The notes beneath the pieces were generated by a model. It had not been told where the DNA came from. It was given only the letters and a program-made list of their open reading frames with translations, and did no database searches. From the NCBI GenBank assembly GCA_030587405.1, contig JAUQZD010000020.1, forward strand, positions 1-64,000: a stretch of DNA of 64,000 nt, in the 5' to 3' direction. The stretch comes from Candidatus Freyrarchaeum guaymasense (GTDB taxonomy: Archaea; Asgardarchaeota; Jordarchaeia; Jordarchaeales; Freyrarchaeaceae). Both the position numbers and the translations under genes were made by a program. Below are positions 54,469-63,984 of the stretch, in pieces. How positions within the stretch are numbered: the stretch's first letter is position 1; the number at the start of each line of letters is the position of its first letter.

Positions 54469-55869
54469 ATGAGCAGGAAGGTAATTATTTTAGATTCGAC
54501 GCTCCGGGAAGGAGAGCAGACGCCAGGAGTTTCATTCACCGTGGAGGAGAAACTTGAGATTGCACGGATGCTAGATGAGGTAGGCGTAGGGATGATCGAA
54601 GCAGGCTCGCCGATGGTTTCGGATGGTGTAAGAGAAGCTGTAAAGAGGATAGCTCGTGAAGGATTGAAAGCGGAGGTTATCGCCCACGTAAGGGCTGTTA
54701 GAGGCGACATAGATTTAGCTCTTGACTGTGAGGTCAACAGGGTGGCGATATTCATAGGAACATCACCACTTCACAGGAGAGAGAAGCTTAAAATGAGCAA
54801 AGAGGACATCAAAGAGAAGGTTGTTGAAGCGGTCGAATACGCCAGAGAGCACGGGGTGAGAGTTAGGTTTACCCCTGAAGATGCAACCAGAACGGAGAAG
54901 GAATATCTTGTAGACGTGTGCTCGGCGGCCGTGGAGGCGGGAGCGGACAGGATTAGTGTAGCTGACACCGTGGGGGTAATGACACCGGATAAAATGTACG
55001 AGCTCGTATCCTTTCTTTCAGAGAAAGTACGGGCAGAGTTTGATGTACACTGCCATAATGACTTAGGGTTAGCTGTTGCAAACTCTCTCGCCGGGGTGAA
55101 GGCTGGAGCAGATGTGGTTCACACCACGGTGAACGGACTTGGTGAAAGAGCAGGTATAGCATCCTTAGCGGAGGTGGCGGTTGCATTAAAAGTTCTGATG
55201 GGAATAGATGCTGGCATTAATTTTCACCTATTAACCGAGCTTTCAAGCATGGTTGAAAGGTACAGTGGCGTGTACCTTGCTCCTAACGCACCGGTCGTTG
55301 GAGCTAATGCTTTTTCCCATAAAGCAGGAGTGCACGTTGCCGCGGTCCTAGCTAACCCAGCCACCTATGAGGCTTTCGATCCCTTAATGCTGGGAAGAAG
55401 CCGCAGGATAGTTGTGGACAGGTATGCGGGGCGTCATGCGGTGAAGGCGAAGCTTGACGAACTGGGGATAACAGTCAACGATGAGCAGCTCCAGAAGATA
55501 ACGCTGATGATCAAGGAGCTTTCTGATAGAAAGAAGCGTATCGAAAACGCCGACATCCTGAACATTGCCGAAAAGGTGCTTGGCTATAATGTTAGGGGAA
55601 CGCCTCCTGAAGGGGCGATGGGGATGGTTTCGATAAAGGTTGAACCACACATTTACACGACGAACATAATAAGAAAAATCATTAACATACCAGGAGTGAA
55701 GGAGGCGTTCGAGGTAAGCGGCGAGTATGACATAGTTGTTTACGTTCAAGCAAGAGACATAAGCGACCTTAACGAGTGCATAGAAGCCATAAGAAGCATA
55801 AGAGGAGTGGGTGAAACAACAACGAAAATAATACTGAAAAGATTTGAGGGGCAAAATAAGGGAAAGTGA
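54469..55869 (+). CDS. Homocitrate/isopropylmalate synthase with C-terminal RAM domain
   Basis: About 466 aa from ATG 54469 (GTG 54460 also in frame). Catalytic blocks ILDSTLREGEQTPGVSF, VHCHNDLGLAVANSLAG, NGLGERAGIAS and NAFSHKAGVHV. The last ~75 residues (VEPHIYTTNIIRKIINIPGV, GEYDIVVYVQARDISDL) form an Lrp/AsnC-type RAM ligand-binding domain in place of the LeuA dimer domain. As I recall, RAM domains occur on Sulfolobus homocitrate synthase, where lysine inhibits; with the lysine-type LysW cluster 6 kb away, homocitrate synthase is the best guess. Confidence 0.82.
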   Translation: MSRKVIILDSTLREGEQTPGVSFTVEEKLEIARMLDEVGVGMIEAGSPMVSDGVREAVKRIAREGLKAEVIAHVRAVRGDIDLALDCEVNRVAIFIGTSPLHRREKLKMSKEDIKEKVVEAVEYAREHGVRVRFTPEDATRTEKEYLVDVCSAAVEAGADRISVADTVGVMTPDKMYELVSFLSEKVRAEFDVHCHNDLGLAVANSLAGVKAGADVVHTTVNGLGERAGIASLAEVAVALKVLMGIDAGINFHLLTELSSMVERYSGVYLAPNAPVVGANAFSHKAGVHVAAVLANPATYEAFDPLMLGRSRRIVVDRYAGRHAVKAKLDELGITVNDEQLQKITLMIKELSDRKKRIENADILNIAEKVLGYNVRGTPPEGAMGMVSIKVEPHIYTTNIIRKIINIPGVKEAFEVSGEYDIVVYVQARDISDLNECIEAIRSIRGVGETTTKIILKRFEGQNKGK

Positions 55870-55898
55870 AGAATGTTTAAGGCGTTTACATGGTTCAA

Positions 55899-57248
55899 CT
55901 AAATTCTTTGCTTGGCGACGAAAACGCAGTATTGGCCTCCACAAGCTACGCATTCAACCTCCTCAACGAAATAAGGAACCTCGTAGATCGCTTCGGCCAG
56001 CCCCCTTATAACCCCTTTAAAGTTGAAGCATACTGGCTCCTTGTAGAGGCGGCCTACTCGAGCCATGACAGAGTTTTTAACCTTAACCTTAATGAGCGCT
56101 GGGGCGTTCCTCATATCGGCTTCAGCAAGCCCCCACCCGGCTAACCCTGTTGTTTCTAATCCTCTAATGAAAAGCTCGTCTTCCGTGAAGGGGAAGGTTT
56201 CACGTAAGCGCCTGATGGACCTATACGCGACCCGGTAGCCGGCATCCTCTAAAACTTTTCCAATCTTATCTAAGACTCCTTCCTCTTCTCCCCTCCTCAC
56301 CATCTCTTGGAGGAAGACGGCGGGAAGAATAGCGATGCGGCCAAACTCTCCCATGATCTGGCTTCTAACGTTGCCTTCAGCATCCATGGTAACCGTCGTC
56401 TTTATTGAGTCGAAGGACGAAAGAATATCATTCCCTATTAGAACCTCACGCTCCCTAAACCTTAGGGTATATGGCGTCGCGATCTTAACATATGGTAACC
56501 CAGCATTTTTCACTATAGTGATGTACCTTCTAGAAAGGCCCTTAGCGTCGACGCTTTTAAGCTCGATAACCGTGTCTGCTATGTGTTCGGCCGTTGCCAC
56601 AACCTTACTTTCATGCATTTCTCTGTTCATGGATGTAAAGAAAAGGTCGTTAAGAAGCTTAACCTTTGACTTGATATCCCATAAGAAGTGCAGACACTTC
56701 CCGGGATCCTCTGTGGAGAATATAGTAGTAGAGAACTGGTTATAGATCCAAGTAACCTTCAATTCAGGAAACGGGATACCTCTAAGTTTCTCATCCCTGA
56801 ACCTTCTCAAAACATACATGATGTGGTTTAAATCGTTTGTCTTAGCCACAACAGCCACGTTTGAATTCTCTGTTCCAGCTACACCCATGGAACTACTAAA
56901 AAGGTCTACGTAAAAAAGACGGTTTTCTCTTAAAGCTTCCCTCGTGACCTCTGGAGCATAAAGCTGAGGGTAAGTTTGAGATGGAGGATCCGTCGTGATG
57001 AGGATGAGCGTTTCACCCCTCTCTAAAAGGTTTAAACCGAGCATCCCAAGCAATGCGGAGGCGTCCTGCGATGTTCCACTATCACATAAAATCAGCACGA
57101 GGGAGCCACGGGGAACACCACCACCACATAGAAAATCTAATCCAGCAACACCAGTACTTACAAGATTTTCATACACCCTATCCGCCCACCCAAACAACAT
57201 ACATATGAAGAATTGAAGGGAAAAGAATAACCCTAGGGGTTCTTTCAT
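55899..57248 (-). CDS. KaiC/RecA-like protein without Walker A, fused to V4R domain
   Basis: 449 aa. The N-terminal half aligns with KaiC/RadC-like ATPases (LVSTGVAGLDFLCGGGVPRGSLVLI), but the P-loop reads CDSGTSQDAS, lacking the GxxxxGKT lysine. The C-terminal ~170 residues end in CVACGGQYCVF, the cysteine motif of V4R (4-vinyl-reductase-like) ligand-binding domains. ATATAAAAAT at 57269-57278 predicts a transcript starting almost at ATG 57248, so a leaderless start is likely; ATG 57200 is the alternative. Probably a sensor or scaffold rather than an ATPase. Confidence 0.75.
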   Translation of the reverse strand: MKEPLGLFFSLQFFICMLFGWADRVYENLVSTGVAGLDFLCGGGVPRGSLVLILCDSGTSQDASALLGMLGLNLLERGETLILITTDPPSQTYPQLYAPEVTREALRENRLFYVDLFSSSMGVAGTENSNVAVVAKTNDLNHIMYVLRRFRDEKLRGIPFPELKVTWIYNQFSTTIFSTEDPGKCLHFLWDIKSKVKLLNDLFFTSMNREMHESKVVATAEHIADTVIELKSVDAKGLSRRYITIVKNAGLPYVKIATPYTLRFREREVLIGNDILSSFDSIKTTVTMDAEGNVRSQIMGEFGRIAILPAVFLQEMVRRGEEEGVLDKIGKVLEDAGYRVAYRSIRRLRETFPFTEDELFIRGLETTGLAGWGLAEADMRNAPALIKVKVKNSVMARVGRLYKEPVCFNFKGVIRGLAEAIYEVPYFVEEVECVACGGQYCVFVAKQRI

Positions 57249-57268
57249 TCATTTATTCGTTACCTTCA

Positions 57269-57278
57269 ATTTTTATAT
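57269..57278 (-). promoter_or_regulatory. TATA box of the KaiC-V4R gene
   Basis: ATATAAAAAT on the minus strand, centred about 26 bases upstream of ATG 57248; the spacing predicts a leaderless mRNA. Confidence 0.5.
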
Positions 57279-57386
57279 TTCCTATTTTCATATAAAATAC
57301 TTACATTACGAACCTTAATTTATCTTTTCCTCGAGAAATGTATAGAAAGAAGCAAAATAAAAAAGGAAATTCTGGGAAAAATATAG

Positions 57387-59177
57387 TTAAACGGTAGCTT
57401 CCATCACAAGTTTTTCAAAGGATTCGTCGATTTTAGTTGCAATAGAGTTAACGTACTCCTCGATCTTATCATTGGGGATCACTTTCATCCGTGCAATCTC
57501 ATCCCTTAAAGGAAGAGATAGAATACTTGTTACGGGAACACCCTTAGCTACGCTGTCACGCATTTTATGATAGAAGTGGATGATCGTCTTCAACATCATA
57601 TATGCTTTTTGAGGAGAACAGTACGTGTCAACAGGGTGTAGTGCGGACTGTTGCAGGAAGTCCTCCCTTATCATTCTTGCCGCCTCAAGAACTACCCGTT
57701 CACTTTCAGGTAGTGCGTCGGGGCCAACCAGCTGAACAATCTCCCTAAGCTCTTCCTCACGCTGAAGCAGGTACATTGCCTCCCTACGTAGCTCCAAGAA
57801 TTCAGGGCTTACTTCGCGTTTAAACCAGTCTTCTAAGCTTTCCAAGTAGAGGCTGTAGCTTTGAAGCCAGTGAATAGCCGGGAAGTGGCGTCTACTCGCA
57901 AGATCTTTGTTGAGGGCCCAGAACACCTTAACTACACGCAACGTGTTCGTGGTAACTGGTTCACTAAAGTCGCCGCCAGGAGGAGAAACTGCACCACAGA
58001 CGGTGACCGACCCATACCTCGGGTTTTCCTCCGTGGAGCCAAGGGTTACCACCCGGCCGGCTCTCTCGTAAAACTCTGCAAGTCTAGACCCCAGATATGC
58101 TGGGAAACCTTCTTCGCCAGGCATCTCCTCAAGCCTACCGCTGATCTCTCGGAGGGCTTCAGCCCACCTTGAAGTGGAGTCAGCCATTAAAGCAACGTCG
58201 TAACCTTGATCTCTGAAATACTCAGCGATAGTGATTCCAGTATAAATTGATGCTTCTCTTGCCGCAACAGGCATGTTACTTGTGTTAGCAATAAGGACTG
58301 TTCTATTCATTAAGGGTTCGCCAGTACGGGGGTCTTCCAGCTTCGGGAAGTCTTCTAAGACTTCGGTCATTTCGTTGCCTCGCTCCCCACAGCCAACGTA
58401 TACTATTATGTCTGCTGACGCGTACTTTGCCAGCTGGTGGAGCATGACGGTCTTTCCCGTGCCGAAGCCGCCGGGTATGGCTGCTGTTCCACCCATCGCC
58501 ACGGGGAAAAACGTGTCAATTATTCTTTGGCCAGTCATTAGGGGAACCGAGGATTCCAGCTTCCTCATGAACGGCCTAGGCTGCCTTACAGGCCACTTTG
58601 ACATAAGCTTAACTTCGTGTATTTCCCCTCTAGGAGTCTCGATCTTTGCAACAGTATCCGTAACTACGTATTCTCCTTCAGGAGCAATTTCAACTATTTT
58701 ACCATTAACTCCGACAGGCACTAAAACCCTTATTGTAACCAGCTTCTTTTCCGGTACCTCTCCTATTATCTGTCCCTGTACAACCTTTTCTCCTTCCTTA
58801 ACTAACGGGGTGAAATGCCATTTTTTGTCTCGTGGGAGGGCCTCCGCGGTTACCCCTCTCTTTATGAAGTCGCCAGTCATTTCTTTTATTCTAGGTAGCG
58901 GCCTCTGTATTCCGTCGAATATCTGTCCTATCAGTCCCGGGCCCAGTTCAACCGAGAGAGGCATACCCGTCGCTATGGCGGGCTCTCCCGGTCTTAGGCC
59001 TGAAGTTTCCTCGTAAACCTGTATTGTTGCCCTGTCACCTTCAACACGATTCACCTCCCCAATCAGCCTTTCCTCTCCCACCATGCATACCTCGTACATT
59101 TGAACTCCTGTGAGGCCCTCCGCCTCCACAACGGGACCAGATATCCTAATGATCTTACCTACCCTCTCCTTTGACAT
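57387..59177 (-). CDS. atpA: A/V-type ATP synthase subunit A
   Basis: 596 aa from ATG 59177 (GGAGATGG upstream; longer frame to 59216 is non-homologous). [15 protein letters not shown], the non-homologous region, P-loop [43 protein letters not shown] and [11 protein letters not shown] mark the catalytic subunit. The usual neighbours (B, D, C, E, F, I, K) are absent on both sides, so the operon is split in this genome. Confidence 0.97.
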   Translation of the reverse strand: MSKERVGKIIRISGPVVEAEGLTGVQMYEVCMVGEERLIGEVNRVEGDRATIQVYEETSGLRPGEPAIATGMPLSVELGPGLIGQIFDGIQRPLPRIKEMTGDFIKRGVTAEALPRDKKWHFTPLVKEGEKVVQGQIIGEVPEKKLVTIRVLVPVGVNGKIVEIAPEGEYVVTDTVAKIETPRGEIHEVKLMSKWPVRQPRPFMRKLESSVPLMTGQRIIDTFFPVAMGGTAAIPGGFGTGKTVMLHQLAKYASADIIVYVGCGERGNEMTEVLEDFPKLEDPRTGEPLMNRTVLIANTSNMPVAAREASIYTGITIAEYFRDQGYDVALMADSTSRWAEALREISGRLEEMPGEEGFPAYLGSRLAEFYERAGRVVTLGSTEENPRYGSVTVCGAVSPPGGDFSEPVTTNTLRVVKVFWALNKDLASRRHFPAIHWLQSYSLYLESLEDWFKREVSPEFLELRREAMYLLQREEELREIVQLVGPDALPESERVVLEAARMIREDFLQQSALHPVDTYCSPQKAYMMLKTIIHFYHKMRDSVAKGVPVTSILSLPLRDEIARMKVIPNDKIEEYVNSIATKIDESFEKLVMEATV

Positions 59178-59350
59178 TTCCTGCCATCTCCTTTTTAGCC
59201 GGGGTCGCTTCAACAATATCCACTATGTAGTGGCTTTTGTTACCCTTTTAAAAAATTTGGTCTTTCCCCTTATCTAGGAGTCTGGCGGAGGCTGATTTCT
59301 TGCATCGTTTTATTTAGAAGCGCTTATTAGCGTGTTTTTGTTTTGGGGAA

Positions 59351-59710
59351 CTAGGTGGATAGGAGAGTGTAAGCGGTCGTCCATAGGGTGAGCCACAGGA
59401 ATAATGACGTTATGAGGCCTGCTGTGAAGTAAGGCATCCATCCTCCTATCTGCTCCTGGGTTATCTTTAGATAGTAGCGTGATAGAATGGCTGGAACTAT
59501 TAGGATGAGGGCTACTCCCGTTAGCGCTGCTATGGTGGAAGAGGGCGACGAGAGCATTATGTCTAAGAGGGGAGGGAAGAGAATAGGTTTTATGATCGTG
59601 CTCGCTATTGATGATAGCATTGCAGTTATGTTCCTCACCCACCATATTTTCTCTTTTGGAGGCTGCGCATCCCACTTACCCTTCACCTTTGTTAATATGT
59701 GCTGCTTCAT
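59351..59710 (-). CDS. Small membrane protein, unknown
   Basis: 119 aa, ATG behind AGGTAGGA. After a basic amphipathic N-terminus (WDAQPPKEKIWWVRN) there are about three hydrophobic segments near residues 40-55, 62-78 and 93-115. No family recognised. It is divergent from rqcH with only 27 bp between the start codons. Confidence 0.65.
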   Translation of the reverse strand: MKQHILTKVKGKWDAQPPKEKIWWVRNITAMLSSIASTIIKPILFPPLLDIMLSSPSSTIAALTGVALILIVPAILSRYYLKITQEQIGGWMPYFTAGLITSLFLWLTLWTTAYTLLST

Positions 59711-59737
59711 AATTCCTACCTCTGAGGTGATTTTCCT

Positions 59738-61720
59738 TTGAGTGGAATGTCCAGCTTCGATGTGGCAGCCATCGTTTCCGAGCTTAAAAAGGTGATTGTT
59801 GGGGCTCGTATTCGTAACATATATCAGGTCGGCGATGTTTTCCTAGTTAAGCTGCGGGGGATGGGGGAGACGCTACAGTTACTTGTTGAGCCGGGTAGAC
59901 GGATTCACCTTACATGGTATGAAAGGGCTAAGCCTCGCTTTCCATCTGTTTTCTGCATGACTCTTCGGAAACACTTAAGGCATGGTAAAGTCCTCTCTGT
60001 GTGGCAGTACGATTTTGACCGCGTTGTCGTTTTAGAGGTCGGCGTTGCTGAAAATAAGGTTTCACTCGTTTTTGAGCTTTTCGGAGAGGGGAACATAGTT
60101 TTGGTCGATAGAGAGGGAAAAATAGTTGTAGCGAAAAACTACGCCTCGATGAGGGATAGGGACGTTCTCCCTAAGAAACAGTATGTTTTCCCTCCTCTCA
60201 GAGGTTTAAACCCTTGCACGGTGAGCCTTGAAGAGTTTAAGAAGCACATATTAGAGTCGGAAAGGAGCGTCGCTGCGACTTTAGTTCAAAAATTTAACAT
60301 TGGAGGGGTACTAGCCGAGGAGGTCTGTGTTCGAGCGGGAATCGACAAAAGCAGGGAGGCAGAGGCCCTATCCGAGGGGGAGGCAGAGGCCCTGTTCAAG
60401 GCACTAACCGACCTACTTAAGGGAGTTATTGAAGGTAGAGGCGAGCCAGCCATTGGGTTTAGGGATGGGAATGCTTTCACCGTTTCACCCGTCCCTTTGA
60501 AGGCTTATGGTGAGATACGCTGGCAAAGGTTTGAAAGCTTTAACAAGGCTGCAGACGAGTTTTACTCTAGGGAGGAGGAAGAAGGGCTTGAAGAGAAGGA
60601 AACGGTGAAGGCAAGAAGGGAGGAGGACAAACTTCAGAGGATGCTGGATGCCCAGAGGAAAGCCTTAATGGAAATGGAGAGAGCGGAGAGGAAGCACCGT
60701 AAGTATGGAGATTTAATATATAAAAACTTGCATCTTATAGATCAGCTTCTCAACGTCATACTCTCCGCCAGAAAGAAGAACTTTTCTTGGGGTGAGATTA
60801 AAGAGAAACTTCTTTCGGTTAAGGGTAAAGAGGAGGTAGCGAACGTTTTCGTTGACGTTGACCCGCATGTTGGCCGTGTTTTCGTTGAGCTGGAGGGAGA
60901 GCGCATTCCTCTTGATATTACCCTCTCAGCGGTGGAGAACGCAAACAAGTTTTATGAGAAGGCTAAAAAGGCTGCTGTTAAGGCTGAAGGTGCACGTAAA
61001 GCCATGGAGGAGACGCTCAGGAGGATTAAATCCGGGGAGGAAGTGAGGGTTGAAGTCAAGAAAAGGAGGATTTGGCGGAGAAGGGAAAGGAAATGGTATG
61101 AAGCATACAGGTGGTTTATATCTTCAGACGGACTTCTAGTTTTAGGAGGGAGAGACGCTAAAAGTAACATTGCACTTTACAGGAGAATGGAGATGAAGGA
61201 TGTTTTCCTCCACGCAGAAGTACATGGTGCTCCAGTGGTTGTGGTAAAAACGGGTGGAAAACCTTGCCCTGAGGCAACGTTAAGGGAGGCAGCCCAGTTT
61301 GCAGTATCTTACTCGAGGGCTTGGAGGGAGGGGATGCTTCAGGCAGACGCCTACTGGGTTCCACCTGAACAGGTATCTATGACGCCTCCTTCAGGCGAGT
61401 ATTTACCCAGAGGAGGGCTTATAGTTAGAGGAGAGAGAAACTACTTTCGCAACGTCCCGTTAGAACTATCCGTTGGTGTGATTTTCGAGGAGGACGAGGC
61501 GGTGGTCATGTGCGGCCCCCCTTCGGCCATATCAAGCAAAACGAACATATATGTAAGAATTAAACCGGGGGATATGCCTTCAAGCAAACTTGCGGAGAAG
61601 ATAAAAAGAAAACTGGCCGGCAAGGCTCCGCCTGATAAATCAGAAATGATCCTTCAGATCCCCTTAGAGGAAATTCAAAACGTGCTTCCACCTGGAGGAG
61701 GAACAATAATCGAAGAGTAG
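59738..61720 (+). CDS. rqcH: RqcH/NEMF-family ribosome quality control protein
   Basis: 660 aa. The N-terminal FbpA/NFACT-N domain starts FDVAAIVSELKKVIVGARI and contains GMGETLQLLVEPGRRIHLT and LRKHLRHGKV. A HhH and coiled-coil middle (about 270-420) follows; the NFACT-R (DUF814) domain has WYEAYRWFISSDGLLVLGGRDAKSN and DVFLHAEVHGAPVVVVK. It recognises peptidyl-tRNA on stalled large subunits and drives alanine tailing in relatives. TTG 59738 follows GAGGTGA; ATG 59747 is possible. Confidence 0.95.
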   Translation: MSGMSSFDVAAIVSELKKVIVGARIRNIYQVGDVFLVKLRGMGETLQLLVEPGRRIHLTWYERAKPRFPSVFCMTLRKHLRHGKVLSVWQYDFDRVVVLEVGVAENKVSLVFELFGEGNIVLVDREGKIVVAKNYASMRDRDVLPKKQYVFPPLRGLNPCTVSLEEFKKHILESERSVAATLVQKFNIGGVLAEEVCVRAGIDKSREAEALSEGEAEALFKALTDLLKGVIEGRGEPAIGFRDGNAFTVSPVPLKAYGEIRWQRFESFNKAADEFYSREEEEGLEEKETVKARREEDKLQRMLDAQRKALMEMERAERKHRKYGDLIYKNLHLIDQLLNVILSARKKNFSWGEIKEKLLSVKGKEEVANVFVDVDPHVGRVFVELEGERIPLDITLSAVENANKFYEKAKKAAVKAEGARKAMEETLRRIKSGEEVRVEVKKRRIWRRRERKWYEAYRWFISSDGLLVLGGRDAKSNIALYRRMEMKDVFLHAEVHGAPVVVVKTGGKPCPEATLREAAQFAVSYSRAWREGMLQADAYWVPPEQVSMTPPSGEYLPRGGLIVRGERNYFRNVPLELSVGVIFEEDEAVVMCGPPSAISSKTNIYVRIKPGDMPSSKLAEKIKRKLAGKAPPDKSEMILQIPLEEIQNVLPPGGGTIIEE

Positions 61721-61908
61721 CGGGAAAATCGTATTAAAGGTTCCCTCTCTAGTTAGGAAAGAAGAGTTGGATATGAAAGATTATGTTATGGTTTGATTAG
61801 AAGAAGAAAAATATTTATGAAGAGGCTGCTTTTAGAGACGTGTCTGGTTAAGCCTCATTTAAAGAAATTTTAGTTGCTGGTAGAATGGGAGTGCTAGGAG
61901 GTATTAGG

Positions 61909-62082
61909 TTGGCGAGGGGTAACTGTCCCGAGTGCGATGCTGAGATCGAGGTGGATGATCCTGTTATAAGAGAGGTCGTTGAGTGCCCTGAGTGCGGCGC
62001 CGAATTGGAGGTCGTTGAGATAGAGGGGGAAAGGGTTAAGTTCTCCGTCGTGGAAATGAAAGGAGAAGACTGGGGAGAGTAG
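61909..62082 (+). CDS. lysW: Amino-group carrier protein LysW (copy 2)
   Basis: 57 aa from TTG 61909, 7 bases after GGAGG; an upstream ATG at 61885 would add eight residues. Two CPEC knuckles (CPECDAEIEV and CPECGAELEV) and the terminal GEDWGE. It is followed after one base by lysX. The sequence differs clearly from copy 1, so the two carriers are not a recent duplication. Confidence 0.93.
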   Translation: MARGNCPECDAEIEVDDPVIREVVECPECGAELEVVEIEGERVKFSVVEMKGEDWGE

Positions 62083-62083
62083 C

Positions 62084-62941
62084 TTGATTACGGTGGGCCT
62101 CATATGTGACAGGGTTCGATGGGATGAAAAAGCGTTAATAAGAGCAGTCGAGAAGAGAGGGGCTAAGCCGATAATCATAGATCAAAAAAGCATTTTCCTA
62201 GACTTAACCGGTAACTTAGATAATGTGCCTGAAGTGGATGTCTACCTTCAGCGGAGTGTAAGTACGATCAAAGGGCTTTACATATCAAAACTCCTTGAGG
62301 AGAAGGGGCACATTGTAATAAACTCTTTTGAGGCTTCTAGGATCTGTGCTGACAAGGTTCTTACCACGTTGGCTCTGGCTAGGGAGGGCATTCCAACTCC
62401 CCACACCCTAATAGCATTTGATGTTGACTCAGCTCTTAGAGCATTAGAAAAACTAGGATACCCGGCAGTCATAAAACCTACCTTGGGAAGTTGGGGTCGG
62501 CTGGTAGCGCCGTTAAAGGATCCTCAGACAGCAAGGGCCATCTTAGAGGATAGGGTTTTCATGGGGGCTCTTTACCAGACATTTTATCTTCAAGAGTATG
62601 TTGAGAAGGAGATGAATAGGGACATAAGAAGTTTCGTTGTAGGAGACAGAGTGGTGGCAGCCATCTATAGGGTTGCAGCGGAAGGAGAGTTGAGAACGAA
62701 TACTGCCCTAGGAGGAAGAGCAGAGCCTTGCCCGGTAACAGCTGAAATAGAGGAGTTAAGCTTGAGGGCTGCTAAGGCTGTAGGCGGAGACGGGGTCTAT
62801 GGCATCGACATACTAGCAGGGCCTAATGGGATGATGGTTAACGAGGTGAACCACACTGTAGAGTTCCACACAACAGTTCCTGTGACGGGAATAGACATTC
62901 CAGGGATGATAATTGACTATGTTTTGGAGAGGGTAAAATGA
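62084..62941 (+). CDS. lysX: ATP-grasp alpha-aminoadipate-[LysW] ligase LysX (probable)
   Basis: 285 aa. ICADKVLTTLAL, PAVIKPTLGSWGRLVA, FYLQEYVEKEMNRDIRSFVVG and MVNEVNHTVEFHTTVPVTGI are LysX/RimK blocks. NHTVEF plus TGIDIPG resembles Thermus LysX as I remember it, unlike NHNPGF in the copy at 15160, so lysine synthesis is the more likely branch. It overlaps lysY by 4 bp. Confidence 0.85.
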   Translation: MITVGLICDRVRWDEKALIRAVEKRGAKPIIIDQKSIFLDLTGNLDNVPEVDVYLQRSVSTIKGLYISKLLEEKGHIVINSFEASRICADKVLTTLALAREGIPTPHTLIAFDVDSALRALEKLGYPAVIKPTLGSWGRLVAPLKDPQTARAILEDRVFMGALYQTFYLQEYVEKEMNRDIRSFVVGDRVVAAIYRVAAEGELRTNTALGGRAEPCPVTAEIEELSLRAAKAVGGDGVYGIDILAGPNGMMVNEVNHTVEFHTTVPVTGIDIPGMIIDYVLERVK

Positions 62942-63984
62942 GGGTTGGCATAGTTGGAGGGTCAGGGTATACCGGAGGAGAGCTTCTCAGACTGCTTTGC
63001 ATGCATCCTAAAGTTGAAGTAACCTATGTCACCTCAAGGCGATATGCGGGGAAATTCATTGGAGACGTCCACCCGAACCTTAGGAAGCTCGTGAATATAA
63101 AGTTTGAAGAGTACGACGTCACGTTGGCTTCGGAGAAGTGCGACTATGTGTTCATGGCTGTGCCTCACAGATCGTCGATGAAGTTAACTCCTGACTTATT
63201 AGATGTTGGGTTAAAGGTCATAGACTTAAGTGCGGACTTCAGGCTGAAGGATAAGGTGGCCTACGAGAAATATTACGGGGGGCATGAGAGGCCTGAGTTA
63301 CTTGAAGAAGCCGTGTATGGTTTACCTGAACTACACAGGGAAGAATTGAGGGGGGCGAGGCTGGTCGCGTGCCCCGGATGCATCGCTGTGAGTGCTATTT
63401 TAGGGGCAGCACCCATAGTGGCATCGTTCAGTATCGACCCCGAAAGAATAGTTGTTGATGCTAAAATAGGCTCCTCCGCAGCCGGCAGGGAGGCAACAGA
63501 GTCAACACATCACCCTGAAAGGGTGGGCGTTGTCAGACCTTACAAGGTGACGGGGCATAGGCATACGGCCGAAATAGAGCAGGAGCTTTCGATGGTGACG
63601 GGTAGGCAGGTGAAGGTGGCTCTCTCAGCTCATTCCATTGACATGGTTAGGGGGATCCTGTCTACAATACATTTTTTCTTGGACGAGCTGCCGGAGGAGA
63701 AGGACGTCTGGAGGGCGTTCAGGGCGTTTTATGGTAACGAGCCCTTTGTCCGGATAGTTAAACAGAAAACGGGACTTTACAGGCTTCCTAACCCAAAGGC
63801 GGTTGTAGGCTCCAACTTTTGCGATGTTGGATTTGAGCTGGACCCTCACGCTTCGAGGCTGGTGGTTCTATCAGCTTTAGACAACCTTGTTAAGGGTGCT
63901 GCTGGACAGGCTGTTCAGTGCATGAATGTGATGGAGGGCTGGGATGAGGCGCTCGGACTGAACGCTCCAAGCATCTTCCCGTGA
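62938..63984 (+). CDS. lysY: [LysW]-aminoadipyl phosphate reductase LysY (copy 2)
   Basis: 348 aa ArgC family: VGIVGGSGYTGGELLRLL, VDAKIGSSAAGREATEST, catalytic cysteine in VACPGCIAV and SAHSIDMVRGILST. It has the same length and layout as the copy at 14036-15088. A TTG with GAGGCGGT upstream at 63994 may open the next gene (expected lysZ), cut by the window edge. Confidence 0.92.
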   Translation: MRVGIVGGSGYTGGELLRLLCMHPKVEVTYVTSRRYAGKFIGDVHPNLRKLVNIKFEEYDVTLASEKCDYVFMAVPHRSSMKLTPDLLDVGLKVIDLSADFRLKDKVAYEKYYGGHERPELLEEAVYGLPELHREELRGARLVACPGCIAVSAILGAAPIVASFSIDPERIVVDAKIGSSAAGREATESTHHPERVGVVRPYKVTGHRHTAEIEQELSMVTGRQVKVALSAHSIDMVRGILSTIHFFLDELPEEKDVWRAFRAFYGNEPFVRIVKQKTGLYRLPNPKAVVGSNFCDVGFELDPHASRLVVLSALDNLVKGAAGQAVQCMNVMEGWDEALGLNAPSIFP

